Positions 41,855 through 50,252 of a DNA stretch of 64,000 nt are shown piece by piece. Made by a program: the position numbers and the translations under genes. The stretch's first letter is position 1; every line of letters begins with the position of its first letter. The stretch is from Streptomyces acidiscabies (GTDB taxonomy: Bacteria; Actinomycetota; Actinomycetes; Streptomycetales; Streptomycetaceae), in assembly GCF_020010905.1 (NCBI RefSeq), contig NZ_JAGJBY010000001.1, positions 3,926,001-3,990,000 of the forward strand. The letters are read 5' to 3'. The notes below the pieces were generated by a model. It saw only the letters and a list, made by a program, of their open reading frames with translations. It made no database searches and was not told the origin of the DNA.

Positions 41855-44422
41855 TCACTCGTGCGCGATCGCCGCCAGTACGTTCATCCGCGACGCCCGC
41901 AGCGCCGGCAGCAGCGCCGCCACGACCCCGACGACCGCCGAGCCGACCACCACCGCGACGACCGTCCCCCACGGGATCGCCAGCACCCCCATCCCCTGCA
42001 ACGCCAGCACCTGCTGGATACACACCCCCCACACCAGCCCCAGCGCGAGGCCCAGGACCGCGCCGAACACCGCGATCACCACCGACTCCAGCCGGATCAT
42101 CCGCCGCAACTGCCGCCGGGCCAGCCCGATCGCCCGCAACAGGCCGATCTCCCGGGTCCGTTCGACCACCGACAGAGCCAGCGTGTTGACGACGCCGAGC
42201 ACCGCGATGACGATCGCCAGGCCCAGGAGCGCGTACACGAGGTAGAGCAGCACCGCGATCTGGTCGTGCACCAGCTTCTTGTAGTCGGCCTGGTCGCGGA
42301 CCTGCACCTGCGGGTACGGGTCCAGCGTCCGCTCCAGCGCCCCGCGCAGCGCGTCCGCGCCCGTCCCCGGCGCCGCGTCCACGTACACCGCCGACTCCTG
42401 GCCGCCCGGCACGAACCGCTCGACCGTCGCGAGCCCCAGGAACAGCCCGCCCTGCGCGCCGAAGCCCTCCGCGGCGTCCTGGTCGGTGAGCGCGCCGACC
42501 GTCAGCTCCGTACGCCGGTCGCCCGGGAACTCGGTCGGCAGGACGCTGCCGATCCGTACGCCGTGCTCGCGCGCGAAGTCCACGTCCATCGCCACGTGCC
42601 CGGCAGCCAGCGCCGCCGCCGTGTCGCCCTGCGCGTACGTGATGTGCGCGACCTCGTCCAGTTGCGGGTCGTAGCCCGCGGCCGTCGTCTCGACCCGCCT
42701 GCCGTCCGGGAGGCGGACCGCGAGGGGCGCGAAGCGGGCGCGGACCGTCAGGCCGACGCCCTCCGTCGCCCGGATCTTGTCGGTGACCTCCTTCGTGAAC
42801 GGGGTGAAGTTGCCGCTCTGGACGACGAAGTCCGCGCCGAGCGTCTTGTCGATCTGCTGGTCGAAGGAGGCCGACATCGACGCGCTCGCCACCGACATCC
42901 CGCCGACCAGCGCGAGGCCCACCATCAGCGCGGACGCCGTCGCGCCCGTACGGCGCGGGTTGCGCAGGGCGTTGCGCTGGCTCATCCGGCCGACCGAGCC
43001 GAACAGGGCCGGGAACGCGCCGCCGAGGACCCTGATCACCGGGCGGACCAGCAGCGGGCCCGCCACGACCGTCGCCAGCAGGGTGAGGACGACGCCCAGG
43101 CCCAGCAGGGACGCCGCCGACGCCGTTCTCGTCGCCGCAGCGCAGCCCGCCAGCGCCGCCGCGCCCAGTGCGGCCAGGGACGCGCCGACGATCGCCCGCA
43201 CCCGCAGGGGGCGGCCCACACCGGCGACCTCCGCGTCCGCGAGCGCCGCCATCGGGGAGACGGCCGCCGCCCGGCGCGCGGGCAGGTACGCGGCGACGAA
43301 CGTGACACCGACACCCACCACGTACGCCGCGACCGGGGTCGGCCAGCCGACCACCATCTCCGTCGTCTTCAGGTTCATCCCGAACAGGGACATCAGCTTG
43401 ATCAGGCCCGCCGCCAGGCCGATGCCCGCCGCGAGGCCCAGGGTGGAGCCGGTGAGGCCCAGCAGGACGGCTTCCGTCAGGACCGAGCGGCGCACCTGGC
43501 GGCGGTCCGCGCCCAGCGCCCTCAGCAGGCCCAACTCCCTGGTGCGCTGGGCGATCAGCATCGAGAACGTGTTGACGATCAGGAAGACGCCGACGAGGAC
43601 GGCGATGCCCGCGAAGCCGAGCATCACGTACTTGATCACGTCCAGGAACCCGCCGAGCTGCTCCGCCGAGGACTTCGCCTGCTCGTCGGCCGTCTTCACG
43701 TCGTACGGGCCCGCGCCGAGAGTGCTCGCCACGCGTGCCTTGAGGGCCTCGTCCGACACGCCCGGCGCCGCTCGCAGCTCGATCGCGGTCGCGCGGTCCG
43801 CCGAGCCGAGCAACTCCTTGGCGGCGACCTCCGGGTCCAGGAAGACGAGAGCCGCGCCGGGGTTGGTGGTCGTGAAGGTGACGATCCCCACGACGGTGAC
43901 CTTGAACGTGCCCGGCTGCGCCATCACCGTCAGCCGGTCGCCGATCCGTACGTCCTTCTTGTCGGCCGTGTCCGCGTCCAGCAGCGCTTCCCCGGCGCCG
44001 CGCGGGGGCCTGCCGGAGGTCAGTTTCACCGGGCTGCGGTCGGTGAGGTGCCAGTCCAGGGCGAGGGTGGGGGCGCCTGTCGTCGGTCCGACCGACTCGT
44101 TCTCCGCGTCGACGACCGTCGCGTTCTCGACGCTCACCTCCGCGTGCGTGTCCGCCACGCCGGGGAGTGCCGCGAGGCGCTTCTCGAGGGCGGCGGGGAG
44201 GGTCTGGACGGCGCCGGTGGGGACCGACGAGGTGAGGTCGTCCTTCGGCTGCACCGTCACGTCCGCCGAGGTGGAGGCGAAGAGACGGTCGAACGTCCGC
44301 GTCACGGTGTCCGAGAAGATCAGGCTGCCCGCCACGAACGCGACCGACAGGACGACGGCGAGGGCGGACAGCAGGAGCCGGCCTTTGTGGGCGAGGAAGC
44401 TTCGGAGGGTGGCCTTGAGCAT
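41855..44422 (-). CDS. MacB-type ABC transporter permease (FtsX-like)
   Basis: An 855-residue permease. An N-terminal helix (GRLLLSALAVVLSVAFVAGS) is followed by a large extracytoplasmic MacB-PCD domain, a three-helix FtsX block around residues 260-400, a second periplasmic-type domain, and a final FtsX block (YLVYALLGLAIVIAVLGVVN). This two-block layout is the standard actinobacterial one. GGAGG sits 7 bases before the ATG at 44422, two bases after the stop of the ATPase gene, so they are one operon. It exports lipids, peptides or drugs, or transmits mechanical signals. Confidence 0.92.
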   Translation of the reverse strand: MLKATLRSFLAHKGRLLLSALAVVLSVAFVAGSLIFSDTVTRTFDRLFASTSADVTVQPKDDLTSSVPTGAVQTLPAALEKRLAALPGVADTHAEVSVENATVVDAENESVGPTTGAPTLALDWHLTDRSPVKLTSGRPPRGAGEALLDADTADKKDVRIGDRLTVMAQPGTFKVTVVGIVTFTTTNPGAALVFLDPEVAAKELLGSADRATAIELRAAPGVSDEALKARVASTLGAGPYDVKTADEQAKSSAEQLGGFLDVIKYVMLGFAGIAVLVGVFLIVNTFSMLIAQRTRELGLLRALGADRRQVRRSVLTEAVLLGLTGSTLGLAAGIGLAAGLIKLMSLFGMNLKTTEMVVGWPTPVAAYVVGVGVTFVAAYLPARRAAAVSPMAALADAEVAGVGRPLRVRAIVGASLAALGAAALAGCAAATRTASAASLLGLGVVLTLLATVVAGPLLVRPVIRVLGGAFPALFGSVGRMSQRNALRNPRRTGATASALMVGLALVGGMSVASASMSASFDQQIDKTLGADFVVQSGNFTPFTKEVTDKIRATEGVGLTVRARFAPLAVRLPDGRRVETTAAGYDPQLDEVAHITYAQGDTAAALAAGHVAMDVDFAREHGVRIGSVLPTEFPGDRRTELTVGALTDQDAAEGFGAQGGLFLGLATVERFVPGGQESAVYVDAAPGTGADALRGALERTLDPYPQVQVRDQADYKKLVHDQIAVLLYLVYALLGLAIVIAVLGVVNTLALSVVERTREIGLLRAIGLARRQLRRMIRLESVVIAVFGAVLGLALGLVWGVCIQQVLALQGMGVLAIPWGTVVAVVVGSAVVGVVAALLPALRASRMNVLAAIAHE

Positions 44423-44424
44423 GG

Positions 44425-45366
44425 TCAGTCCTCCGCGCGGGGGTCGGAGCGGGGGGCCGGGGGCGCGTCGGGCGCGGGGCAGGGGGTGCTGGCTGCCGGG
44501 TCTTGCGCGAGGGCTCCGCGATCCGGCCGCTCCGCACCGCGCACCTCGCCGTCCTCCCCGCCCGTCCCGGCGGCCGGCTCCCGCACCCCGTCCGTCTCCG
44601 GCGCTGAACCGCCCTCGCCCGCGAACAGCCGCAGCCGCTCCAACACCCCTTCCGCCGTGGGCCGTTCCATGTCCTCCACGATGCGGCCGTCCGCCAGGAA
44701 CAGGACCAGGTCGGAGTGGGCGGCGGCGGTCGGGTCGTGGGTGACCATGACGACCGTCTGGCCGAGGGCGTCCACCGCCTGGCGCAGGATCGTGAGGACC
44801 TCCAGGCCCGCGCGGGAGTCGAGGTTGCCGGTGGGCTCGTCGGCGAAGATCAGGTCCGGGCGGGAGATCAGGGCGCGGGCGCAGGCCACGCGTTGCTGCT
44901 GGCCGCCGGAGAGCTGGGCGGGGCGGTGCTTCAGACGGTCGCGCAGGCCCAGGGTGCCGATGATCTCGGCCAGCCACTTCTGGTCCGGCTTGTGGCCCGC
45001 GATGTCCATGGGGAGCGTGATGTTCTCCGCCGCCGTCAGCGTCGGGATCAGGTTGAAGGACTGGAACATGAAGCCGACCCGGTCGCGCCGTAAGCGGGTC
45101 AGTTTGCGGTCGTTCAGGGCCGTGATCTCCGTGTCGCCCAGCCAGACGTGGCCCGCCGAGACCGTGTCCAGACCGGCGAGGCAGTGCATCAGCGTCGACT
45201 TGCCCGACCCCGAGGGGCCCATCACCGCCGTGAACCGGCCGCGGGCGATGTCCACGTCGACTCCGTCCAGCGCCAGGACGGCGGTCTCTCCGGAGCCGTA
45301 CGCCTTCGTCAGGCCCCGCGCCCGGGCCGCGACCCCGGGGTCCTGCTGCACGGCGGATGTGGACAA
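44425..45366 (-). CDS. ABC transporter ATP-binding subunit (MacB/LolD-type), contains a TTA codon
   Basis: A 313-residue ATPase. Walker A GPSGSGKSTLMHC, signature LSGGQQQRVACARAL, Walker B DLIFADEPTGNLDS, and the H-loop VMVTHDP are present. A ~75-residue Pro/Ala/Asp-rich tail follows the ATPase domain. A leucine in KLTRLRRDR is encoded by TTA (45091-45093), the rare bldA codon, so full expression may need the developmental tRNA. It pairs with the FtsX-like permease. The start is at the usual position; its 112-base upstream gap holds the methyltransferase 3' end and a hairpin. Confidence 0.92.
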   Translation of the reverse strand: MSTSAVQQDPGVAARARGLTKAYGSGETAVLALDGVDVDIARGRFTAVMGPSGSGKSTLMHCLAGLDTVSAGHVWLGDTEITALNDRKLTRLRRDRVGFMFQSFNLIPTLTAAENITLPMDIAGHKPDQKWLAEIIGTLGLRDRLKHRPAQLSGGQQQRVACARALISRPDLIFADEPTGNLDSRAGLEVLTILRQAVDALGQTVVMVTHDPTAAAHSDLVLFLADGRIVEDMERPTAEGVLERLRLFAGEGGSAPETDGVREPAAGTGGEDGEVRGAERPDRGALAQDPAASTPCPAPDAPPAPRSDPRAED

Positions 45367-45457
45367 TGCGGCCTCCTCACTCGGTGCCTTCCTCGTGGCT
45401 CCGAGCGTAGGGTCGCCGACCGTGCGGACGGTATCCCTCTCAAGTCCCCAACTCCCT

Positions 45458-45475
45458 CTCCACCCACGGGTGGAG
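45458..45475. terminator. Hairpin after the methyltransferase gene
   Basis: CTCCACCC-AC-GGGTGGAG, an 8-bp inverted repeat just past the methyltransferase stop and upstream of the ABC ATPase gene. No T-run. Could also be an operator for the ABC genes. Confidence 0.4.
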
Positions 45476-45478
45476 ACC

Positions 45479-46135
45479 TCAGTCGGCAGGGCGACGAGCC
45501 GTCCCCAGAACGCAGTACGAAGCCGGCGTCACCAAGCCCTTGGGCGGCACCAGCAGCCGCCGGTGCTCCCCGAGTTCGAACCCCGCCCCCACGATCGACG
45601 CCACCGGGTCCCGGCCCAGATGGCACCCCCCGAACAGCACCGGCCACACCGTCCGGTCCAACCCCCGCTGCACACCCCGCATCACCGCACCCCCACCCCG
45701 CCCGTGCTCGAAGAACCGCAGCTCACCCCCCGGCCGCAGCACCCGCCGGACCTCCCGCAGCGCCCGTTCCACGTCCCGCACGCTGCACAGCGTCAGCGAC
45801 AGGACGGCCGCGTCGAACGCCTCGCTCTTGACGGGCAGCGCCTCCGCGACCCCCGGCACGACGTCGATCGGCACCTCGGCGCGCAGCGCGGCCACCCGCG
45901 CGGACTGCCGCAGGAACCGTTCGGGTTCGAGGGCGACGACCTCGGAGACGCCCGCCGGATAGTGCGCGAAGTTCAGCCCGTTCCCGGCACCGATCTCGAT
46001 CACCCGTCCCGAGAGCCCCGCCAGCAGCTCGGTGCGCAGCGGGCCGACGGACGGTTCGGCCGCGACGCTGAACCGCGTGTAGAAGCGCGCGAAGACCGGA
46101 TGGCGGACGGCGTCCTTGGGGGTGCGCGTCGGCAT
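45479..46135 (-). CDS. Class I SAM-dependent methyltransferase
   Basis: A 218-residue methyltransferase of the UbiE/Methyltransf_11 type. The SAM loop is VIEIGAGNGLNFAHYP (about residues 45-60), the acidic end of strand 2 is EVVALEPERFLRQ, and motif IV is FDAAVLSLTLCSVRDVE. The C-terminal region is LFGGCHLGRDPVASIVGAGF, typical of phospholipid- or quinone-type enzymes. AGGAGGT is 5 bases before the ATG at 46135. Substrate unknown; it is a single gene. Confidence 0.88.
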   Translation of the reverse strand: MPTRTPKDAVRHPVFARFYTRFSVAAEPSVGPLRTELLAGLSGRVIEIGAGNGLNFAHYPAGVSEVVALEPERFLRQSARVAALRAEVPIDVVPGVAEALPVKSEAFDAAVLSLTLCSVRDVERALREVRRVLRPGGELRFFEHGRGGGAVMRGVQRGLDRTVWPVLFGGCHLGRDPVASIVGAGFELGEHRRLLVPPKGLVTPASYCVLGTARRPAD

Positions 46136-46211
46136 GGGGGACCTCCTGCCCGCGGGCTCTGCCGCGATTGTCCCCCGCGCGGGCGCCACGCACCCCCTCG
46201 GGAACGAGCCG

Positions 46212-46898
46212 TCAGGCGATGAAGTCGCGAACCTGCTGGTAGACGCCGTGGTCGTTGTTCATGTCGGTGTGCGAGATGCACCCGACCTCGACGTTCGTCG
46301 CCCCGCTCAGGATCGCCGTCGTGTCCGGCGTGAGCGCGTCGTCGCAGTTCGACCAGTAGCTCGCGTACGACACGCTGCCCGGCGTCTCGTCACCCGAGTT
46401 CAGGGACGTCAGGAACGAGCTGCCGGTGTTCATCTCCGAACACGAGGTGTACAGCCACGCGCACCAACCCGCGGTCGTCGTCCCGTGGTTGACGCCCGCC
46501 GTCGACACGAAGTCGTCGACATAAGCCGTTCCGCCGAGGTTCTTCAGGTAGTAACGCGTGCTGAGCACACCCATGGAATGAGCGACGATGTCGACCTTCG
46601 AAGCGCCCGTACGGGCGAGGACGTTCCTGACCTCCGTGGCGAGCTGCTGCGCGGTCGTGACGTTCGACTGCGTCCAGCTGTACGACCACGCGTCCAGCTC
46701 GGACGCGGTGTAGCCGTCCGCCTTGAAGTCCGCGGTCCAGTCGTCCCAACTACTGGCGTCACTGCTGAGACCGTGAACGAAAATGACCGGATTGTGTGTC
46801 GCCGCGTGGGCGGCCGGAACGGACAGGGAGAGCGACAGAAGGAGCGAAGCGAACACGGCCGAGACGGCCGCAGCGATGCGACGCATGGGGCGCTGCAT
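46212..46898 (-). CDS. Secreted lipase (alpha/beta hydrolase)
   Basis: A 228-residue extracellular triacylglycerol-type lipase. The signal peptide has RPMRRIAAAVSAVFASLLLS and a probable cleavage after AHA (about residue 32). HG motif VIFVHGLSSDASSW, nucleophile elbow AHSMG (Ser at about 108) and a C-terminal His in CISHTDMNNDHGVY are seen. Cys pairs (for example CAWLYTSCSEM) fit a secreted protein. Start ATG 46898 has GGAGG 4 bases upstream. It is divergent from a LuxR regulator; in S. coelicolor and S. exfoliatus lipase genes are next to LuxR-type activators (LipR). Confidence 0.9.
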   Translation of the reverse strand: MQRPMRRIAAAVSAVFASLLLSLSLSVPAAHAATHNPVIFVHGLSSDASSWDDWTADFKADGYTASELDAWSYSWTQSNVTTAQQLATEVRNVLARTGASKVDIVAHSMGVLSTRYYLKNLGGTAYVDDFVSTAGVNHGTTTAGWCAWLYTSCSEMNTGSSFLTSLNSGDETPGSVSYASYWSNCDDALTPDTTAILSGATNVEVGCISHTDMNNDHGVYQQVRDFIA

Positions 46899-47000
46899 GA
46901 TGCCTCCTGGTACGGGTGGGGTCGCCAGGAGTGTCCGGTGGCATCTACGCGCGCCGCATCGGTGAAGTCGCCGGTCTTTACGGCTCAAGTAACCCGCCAG

Positions 47001-47006
47001 TAACGT
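47001..47006 (+). promoter_or_regulatory. Candidate leaderless -10 box
   Basis: TAACGT followed after seven bases by GTG at 47014, the chosen start of the LuxR regulator. A GTG at 47005 lies inside this box and is therefore unlikely. Confidence 0.4.
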
Positions 47007-47013
47007 GAATCGT

Positions 47014-49497
47014 GTGGTGACTCCGGTGACTCCCCCCACGCTCGACCGCACTTCGCCACCGCCCCGCCCCGCCTTCGCCCCCACCGAAGGCGTCCGGGCG
47101 CGGGTACGCGTACGCGCGTACGGCGACCCCCGCGCCGCCGCCGAGATCGCGGCGCGCCTGACCGCACGGCAGGCGGCCGGACTCGACCCCCTGCCCTCCG
47201 AACCCGCCGCGCTCGCCCCCGAACTCCTGCGCGCGCGAAGACGCGAGATCTACGCGCTCCCCGAGGACACGCGCCGCCTGCTCCTGCTCGCCGCCGCCGA
47301 CCAGCACCCCGTCCCGACCCGCGCCTTCCTGCGCGCGGTGGCCGCCGCCGACCTCGACGCGCGCCCCCTGGAGGCCGCCGAGGCCGCAGGGCTCGCCTGC
47401 GCCACCCCCGACGGCGTCGCCTTCCGCGACCACTGGATCCGCGTCGCCGCGTACGAGACGGCGACCCCCACGGACCGCCGCGACGCCCACCGCCTCCTCG
47501 CGCGCGTGCTGAACGGCGCCGCCGAGGCCCCGTACCGCGCCTGGCACCGGGGCGCGGGCGCCCTCGGGCCCAGCGGACGGCTCGCCGGGGAACTCGCCTC
47601 GGCGGCCACCCACGCGCGCGCGACGGGCGCCCCCTCCCTCGCCCGCGCCCTCACGGAACGCGCCGCGACCCTCGCCCCCGACCCCGCCGTCCGCACCCGC
47701 CTCCTCGCCCGCGCCGCAGCCGACGCCTGGGAGTCGGGCGACGGCGACCACGCCCGCCTCCTCGCCGCCCACACCCACGCCGACGCCCTCGCGGGGGTCC
47801 TGGCGCTGCGCGCGGGCAACGCGGGGGAGGCGTTCGATGCGGTGCTGGCGGGGGTGGTGAGGAGGTGCGGGACGGGGGATGCCGGGGATGCCGAGGAGGA
47901 CGGAACGTTTCGCCACGCCGGCGGCACGGGCCACGCCAGCGCCACGGGCCACGCCAGCGCCACGGGCCGCGCGGGCGCCGTGGGCAACGGCAGCGCCACA
48001 GGCAACACCGGCTCCGCCTGCCACGCCGCCGCCCGCCGCGCCGACGCCGCCTGCCGCGCGGACTCTGCCGGCAACACCGGCAACACCGGCAACACCGGCA
48101 ACACCGGCAACACCGGCAACACCGACCACGAGACCCCCGCCAGAAACCCCCGCGCCACCACTCACGCCAACACCACCCCCCACACCACCCCCGACCCCAC
48201 CGACACCCCCCACCTCCTAGCCCGAGCCACCGAAGCCGCCATCTACACCGGCGACCTCCGCCGCTGCCGAGAAGCCCTCGCCCTCACCCACCGCACCGGC
48301 ATCACCCCACCCGGAGTCCTCCCCGGCCTGGCAGCCGCAGTGGACGGCCGCTATCGGGACGCCCGCGACCTCCTGGAAGCCGCCGCAAGCCGCTGCGGAC
48401 CCGGCGGTGACCCCACCCTCCTCGTACACGCCGGCATCGCCGCGCTGATGCTCGGCGACCACACCAGGGCCGCCACCGCGACGCTCAGAGCGGCCGAGTC
48501 CGCGAGGGCGAGGGGCGCCGCCGGTACGGTCGTGCAGGCGCGGGAGTTCCAGGTGTACGCCGACTTCTGGACCGGACGTCCACGCGCGGCGGAGGCGGCG
48601 GCGCTGGAGGCCCTGCGGGAGGCGTACACGACCGGCCAGGACAACGCGGCGTGCCACCTCCAGGCCGCGCTGGCGATGTTCGCGGCGCTCACCGGGGACG
48701 CCGACCTGTGCCGGGAACGGGCCGCCGCCGCCCGCGAACACGCCCTCGCACACGGCCTCGGCCTCCCCGCAGCCCTCGCCCAGTGGGCCCTCGCCGTCCT
48801 GGACCTCGGCACCGGCCAGTTCGACGGCGCCGCAGCCAGGCTCCGCGCGCTCGCCGGGTTCGGCCCGGGCCACGGCCACCGCGCGATACGGCACCTCGCG
48901 ACCCCCGCGTACGTAGAGGCGGCCGTCCGCACGGGCGACACCCGCGTCGCGAAGGCCGCGCACGCCGACTACGACCGCTGGGCGCGAGCCGTACGCAGCC
49001 CCGACGACCTCGCCCTGAGCGCCCGTTGCCGGGCCCTGCTCACGCCCGGCGCCGAGGCCGTCGACCACTACCGCGAGGCTCTCGACCTGCACGCCGGAGG
49101 CACCCGCGACTTCGAACGGGCCCGTACGGAACTGCTGTTCGGCAGCGCGCTACGACGTCTGCGCCGCCGCACCGAGGCAAGGGACCGTCTACACAGCGCA
49201 CTTGAGGCGTTCACCTCCTTCGGCTCCCCCCACTGCGCGGACCTCGCGCGCGCCGAACTGCGCGCCCTGGGCGCACCGGCCGCGCCGCTACGCGTGTCCA
49301 CCAGCCCCGTCGACACGCTCACGGCCCAGCAGTTGCTGGTCGCCCGCATGGCCGCCGACGGCGCGACGAACCGGGAGATCGCCGGACGGCTCGCACTGAG
49401 CCCGCGCACGATCGACCACCATCTGAGGGGAGTCTTCACCCGGTTGGGGATCAGGTCGCGCATCGAACTGGTCCGCATCCTGGCGGAGTCCCCGTAA
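47014..49497 (+). CDS. Large LuxR-family regulator with TPR-like repeats
   Basis: An 827-residue regulator with a C-terminal LuxR HTH (LTAQQLLVARMAADGATNREIAGR). The middle is Ala-rich helical TPR-like repeat. I see no P-loop, so this is not a full LAL/MalT-type ATPase. Residues 353-370 are a perfect (Gly-Asn-Thr)6 run from a 9-base tandem repeat, flanked by GHASATG-type repeats, a disordered, length-variable linker. It is divergent from the lipase gene, its likely target. GTG 47014 is chosen from the TAACGT box; GTG 47005 is possible. Confidence 0.85.
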   Translation: MVTPVTPPTLDRTSPPPRPAFAPTEGVRARVRVRAYGDPRAAAEIAARLTARQAAGLDPLPSEPAALAPELLRARRREIYALPEDTRRLLLLAAADQHPVPTRAFLRAVAAADLDARPLEAAEAAGLACATPDGVAFRDHWIRVAAYETATPTDRRDAHRLLARVLNGAAEAPYRAWHRGAGALGPSGRLAGELASAATHARATGAPSLARALTERAATLAPDPAVRTRLLARAAADAWESGDGDHARLLAAHTHADALAGVLALRAGNAGEAFDAVLAGVVRRCGTGDAGDAEEDGTFRHAGGTGHASATGHASATGRAGAVGNGSATGNTGSACHAAARRADAACRADSAGNTGNTGNTGNTGNTGNTDHETPARNPRATTHANTTPHTTPDPTDTPHLLARATEAAIYTGDLRRCREALALTHRTGITPPGVLPGLAAAVDGRYRDARDLLEAAASRCGPGGDPTLLVHAGIAALMLGDHTRAATATLRAAESARARGAAGTVVQAREFQVYADFWTGRPRAAEAAALEALREAYTTGQDNAACHLQAALAMFAALTGDADLCRERAAAAREHALAHGLGLPAALAQWALAVLDLGTGQFDGAAARLRALAGFGPGHGHRAIRHLATPAYVEAAVRTGDTRVAKAAHADYDRWARAVRSPDDLALSARCRALLTPGAEAVDHYREALDLHAGGTRDFERARTELLFGSALRRLRRRTEARDRLHSALEAFTSFGSPHCADLARAELRALGAPAAPLRVSTSPVDTLTAQQLLVARMAADGATNREIAGRLALSPRTIDHHLRGVFTRLGIRSRIELVRILAESP
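48070..48123 (+). repeat. Six perfect copies of a 9-base repeat inside the LuxR gene
   Basis: GGCAACACC repeats six times without a mismatch, in frame, giving (Gly-Asn-Thr)6. An isolated further copy lies at 48001, and an 18-base duplication lies near 47930-47965. Copy-number change keeps the frame, so linker length could vary between strains. Confidence 0.85.
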
Positions 49498-49501
49498 GGC
49501 A

Positions 49502-49532
49502 AAGGGAGTTGGGCGCAAAGCCCAACTCCCTT
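49502..49532. terminator. Strong bidirectional terminator
   Basis: Perfect 13-bp arms AAGGGAGTTGGGC/GCCCAACTCCCTT with a 5-base loop, starting 4 bases after the LuxR stop and ending 4 bases before the bioD stop. Confidence 0.85.
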
Positions 49533-49536
49533 CCGC

Positions 49537-50250
49537 TCACTCCAACCCCGCCCGGAACTCCTCCGCGTCCCACGCCCCCTCCAACCGCCCCGCCAGCCAA
49601 CTCCCCGCCCCCGCACGGAAATCACCCGGCGACAACGCCCCCACCCCCTCCGGCAGCACCCCCAGCAACGGAGCCCCCGACACCACCGGCAGATCCTCCA
49701 CATTGCACCGCATCGCCAGATCCGGCACCCGAGGCCAGCTCCCGATGACGACCCCGAGCAACTCCACCTCACGGGACCGGAGTTCACGGGCCGTCAGCTC
49801 GGTCGTGTTCAGCGTCCCGAGCCCCGCCGAGGCGACCAGCAGCACCGGCGCCCCCAACAGCGCGGCGACATCGGCGAGGTTGCCCCCCTCCTCGTCGAAC
49901 CGCACGAGCAGCCCCCCAGCCCCCTCGACGAGCACCAAGTCGTGCTCCGCGGCCAGCTTCTGCGCCCGCTCGACGACATCGTGAGGCCGCACCGGAGCAA
50001 GTCCGGCCCGCCGAGCGGCAGTTGCCGGGGCGAGCGGCTCGGGATAGCGAGCGCACTCGGCGACGGTGACAGCCCCGGCGAGCCGGGCGACCTCGTCCGC
50101 GTCCCCCGACTCCCCGGGCCCCACCCCGGTCTGCGCGGCCTTCAGCACGGCGACCGAACGCCCCGCCGCGACCGCGACGGCGGCAACCGCCGCTGTGACG
50201 GCCGTCTTTCCGACCTCCGTACCCGTCCCCGTGACGACCAGGACCGCCAT
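49537..50250 (-). CDS. bioD: Dethiobiotin synthetase
   Basis: A 237-residue ATP-dependent carboxylase making dethiobiotin from 7,8-diaminononanoate (DAPA). The P-loop is VTGTGTEVGKTAVTAA (about residues 6-21). VLKAAQTGVGPGESGDAD, VEGAGGLLVRFDEEGGNLAD and NTTELTARELR match the family. GGAGGG lies 6 bases before ATG 50250, two bases after the bioA stop; an ATG at 50256 overlapping bioA is also possible. Third gene of the bioB-bioA-bioD operon. Confidence 0.94.
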   Translation of the reverse strand: MAVLVVTGTGTEVGKTAVTAAVAAVAVAAGRSVAVLKAAQTGVGPGESGDADEVARLAGAVTVAECARYPEPLAPATAARRAGLAPVRPHDVVERAQKLAAEHDLVLVEGAGGLLVRFDEEGGNLADVAALLGAPVLLVASAGLGTLNTTELTARELRSREVELLGVVIGSWPRVPDLAMRCNVEDLPVVSGAPLLGVLPEGVGALSPGDFRAGAGSWLAGRLEGAWDAEEFRAGLE

Positions 50251-50252
50251 GC

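Noticed and set aside
41861..46222. A 4.3-kb open frame on the plus strand
   Set aside because: It is antisense to well-supported genes (ABC permease, ABC ATPase, methyltransferase), rich in Arg/His/Pro/Asp, and is a typical high-GC shadow frame.
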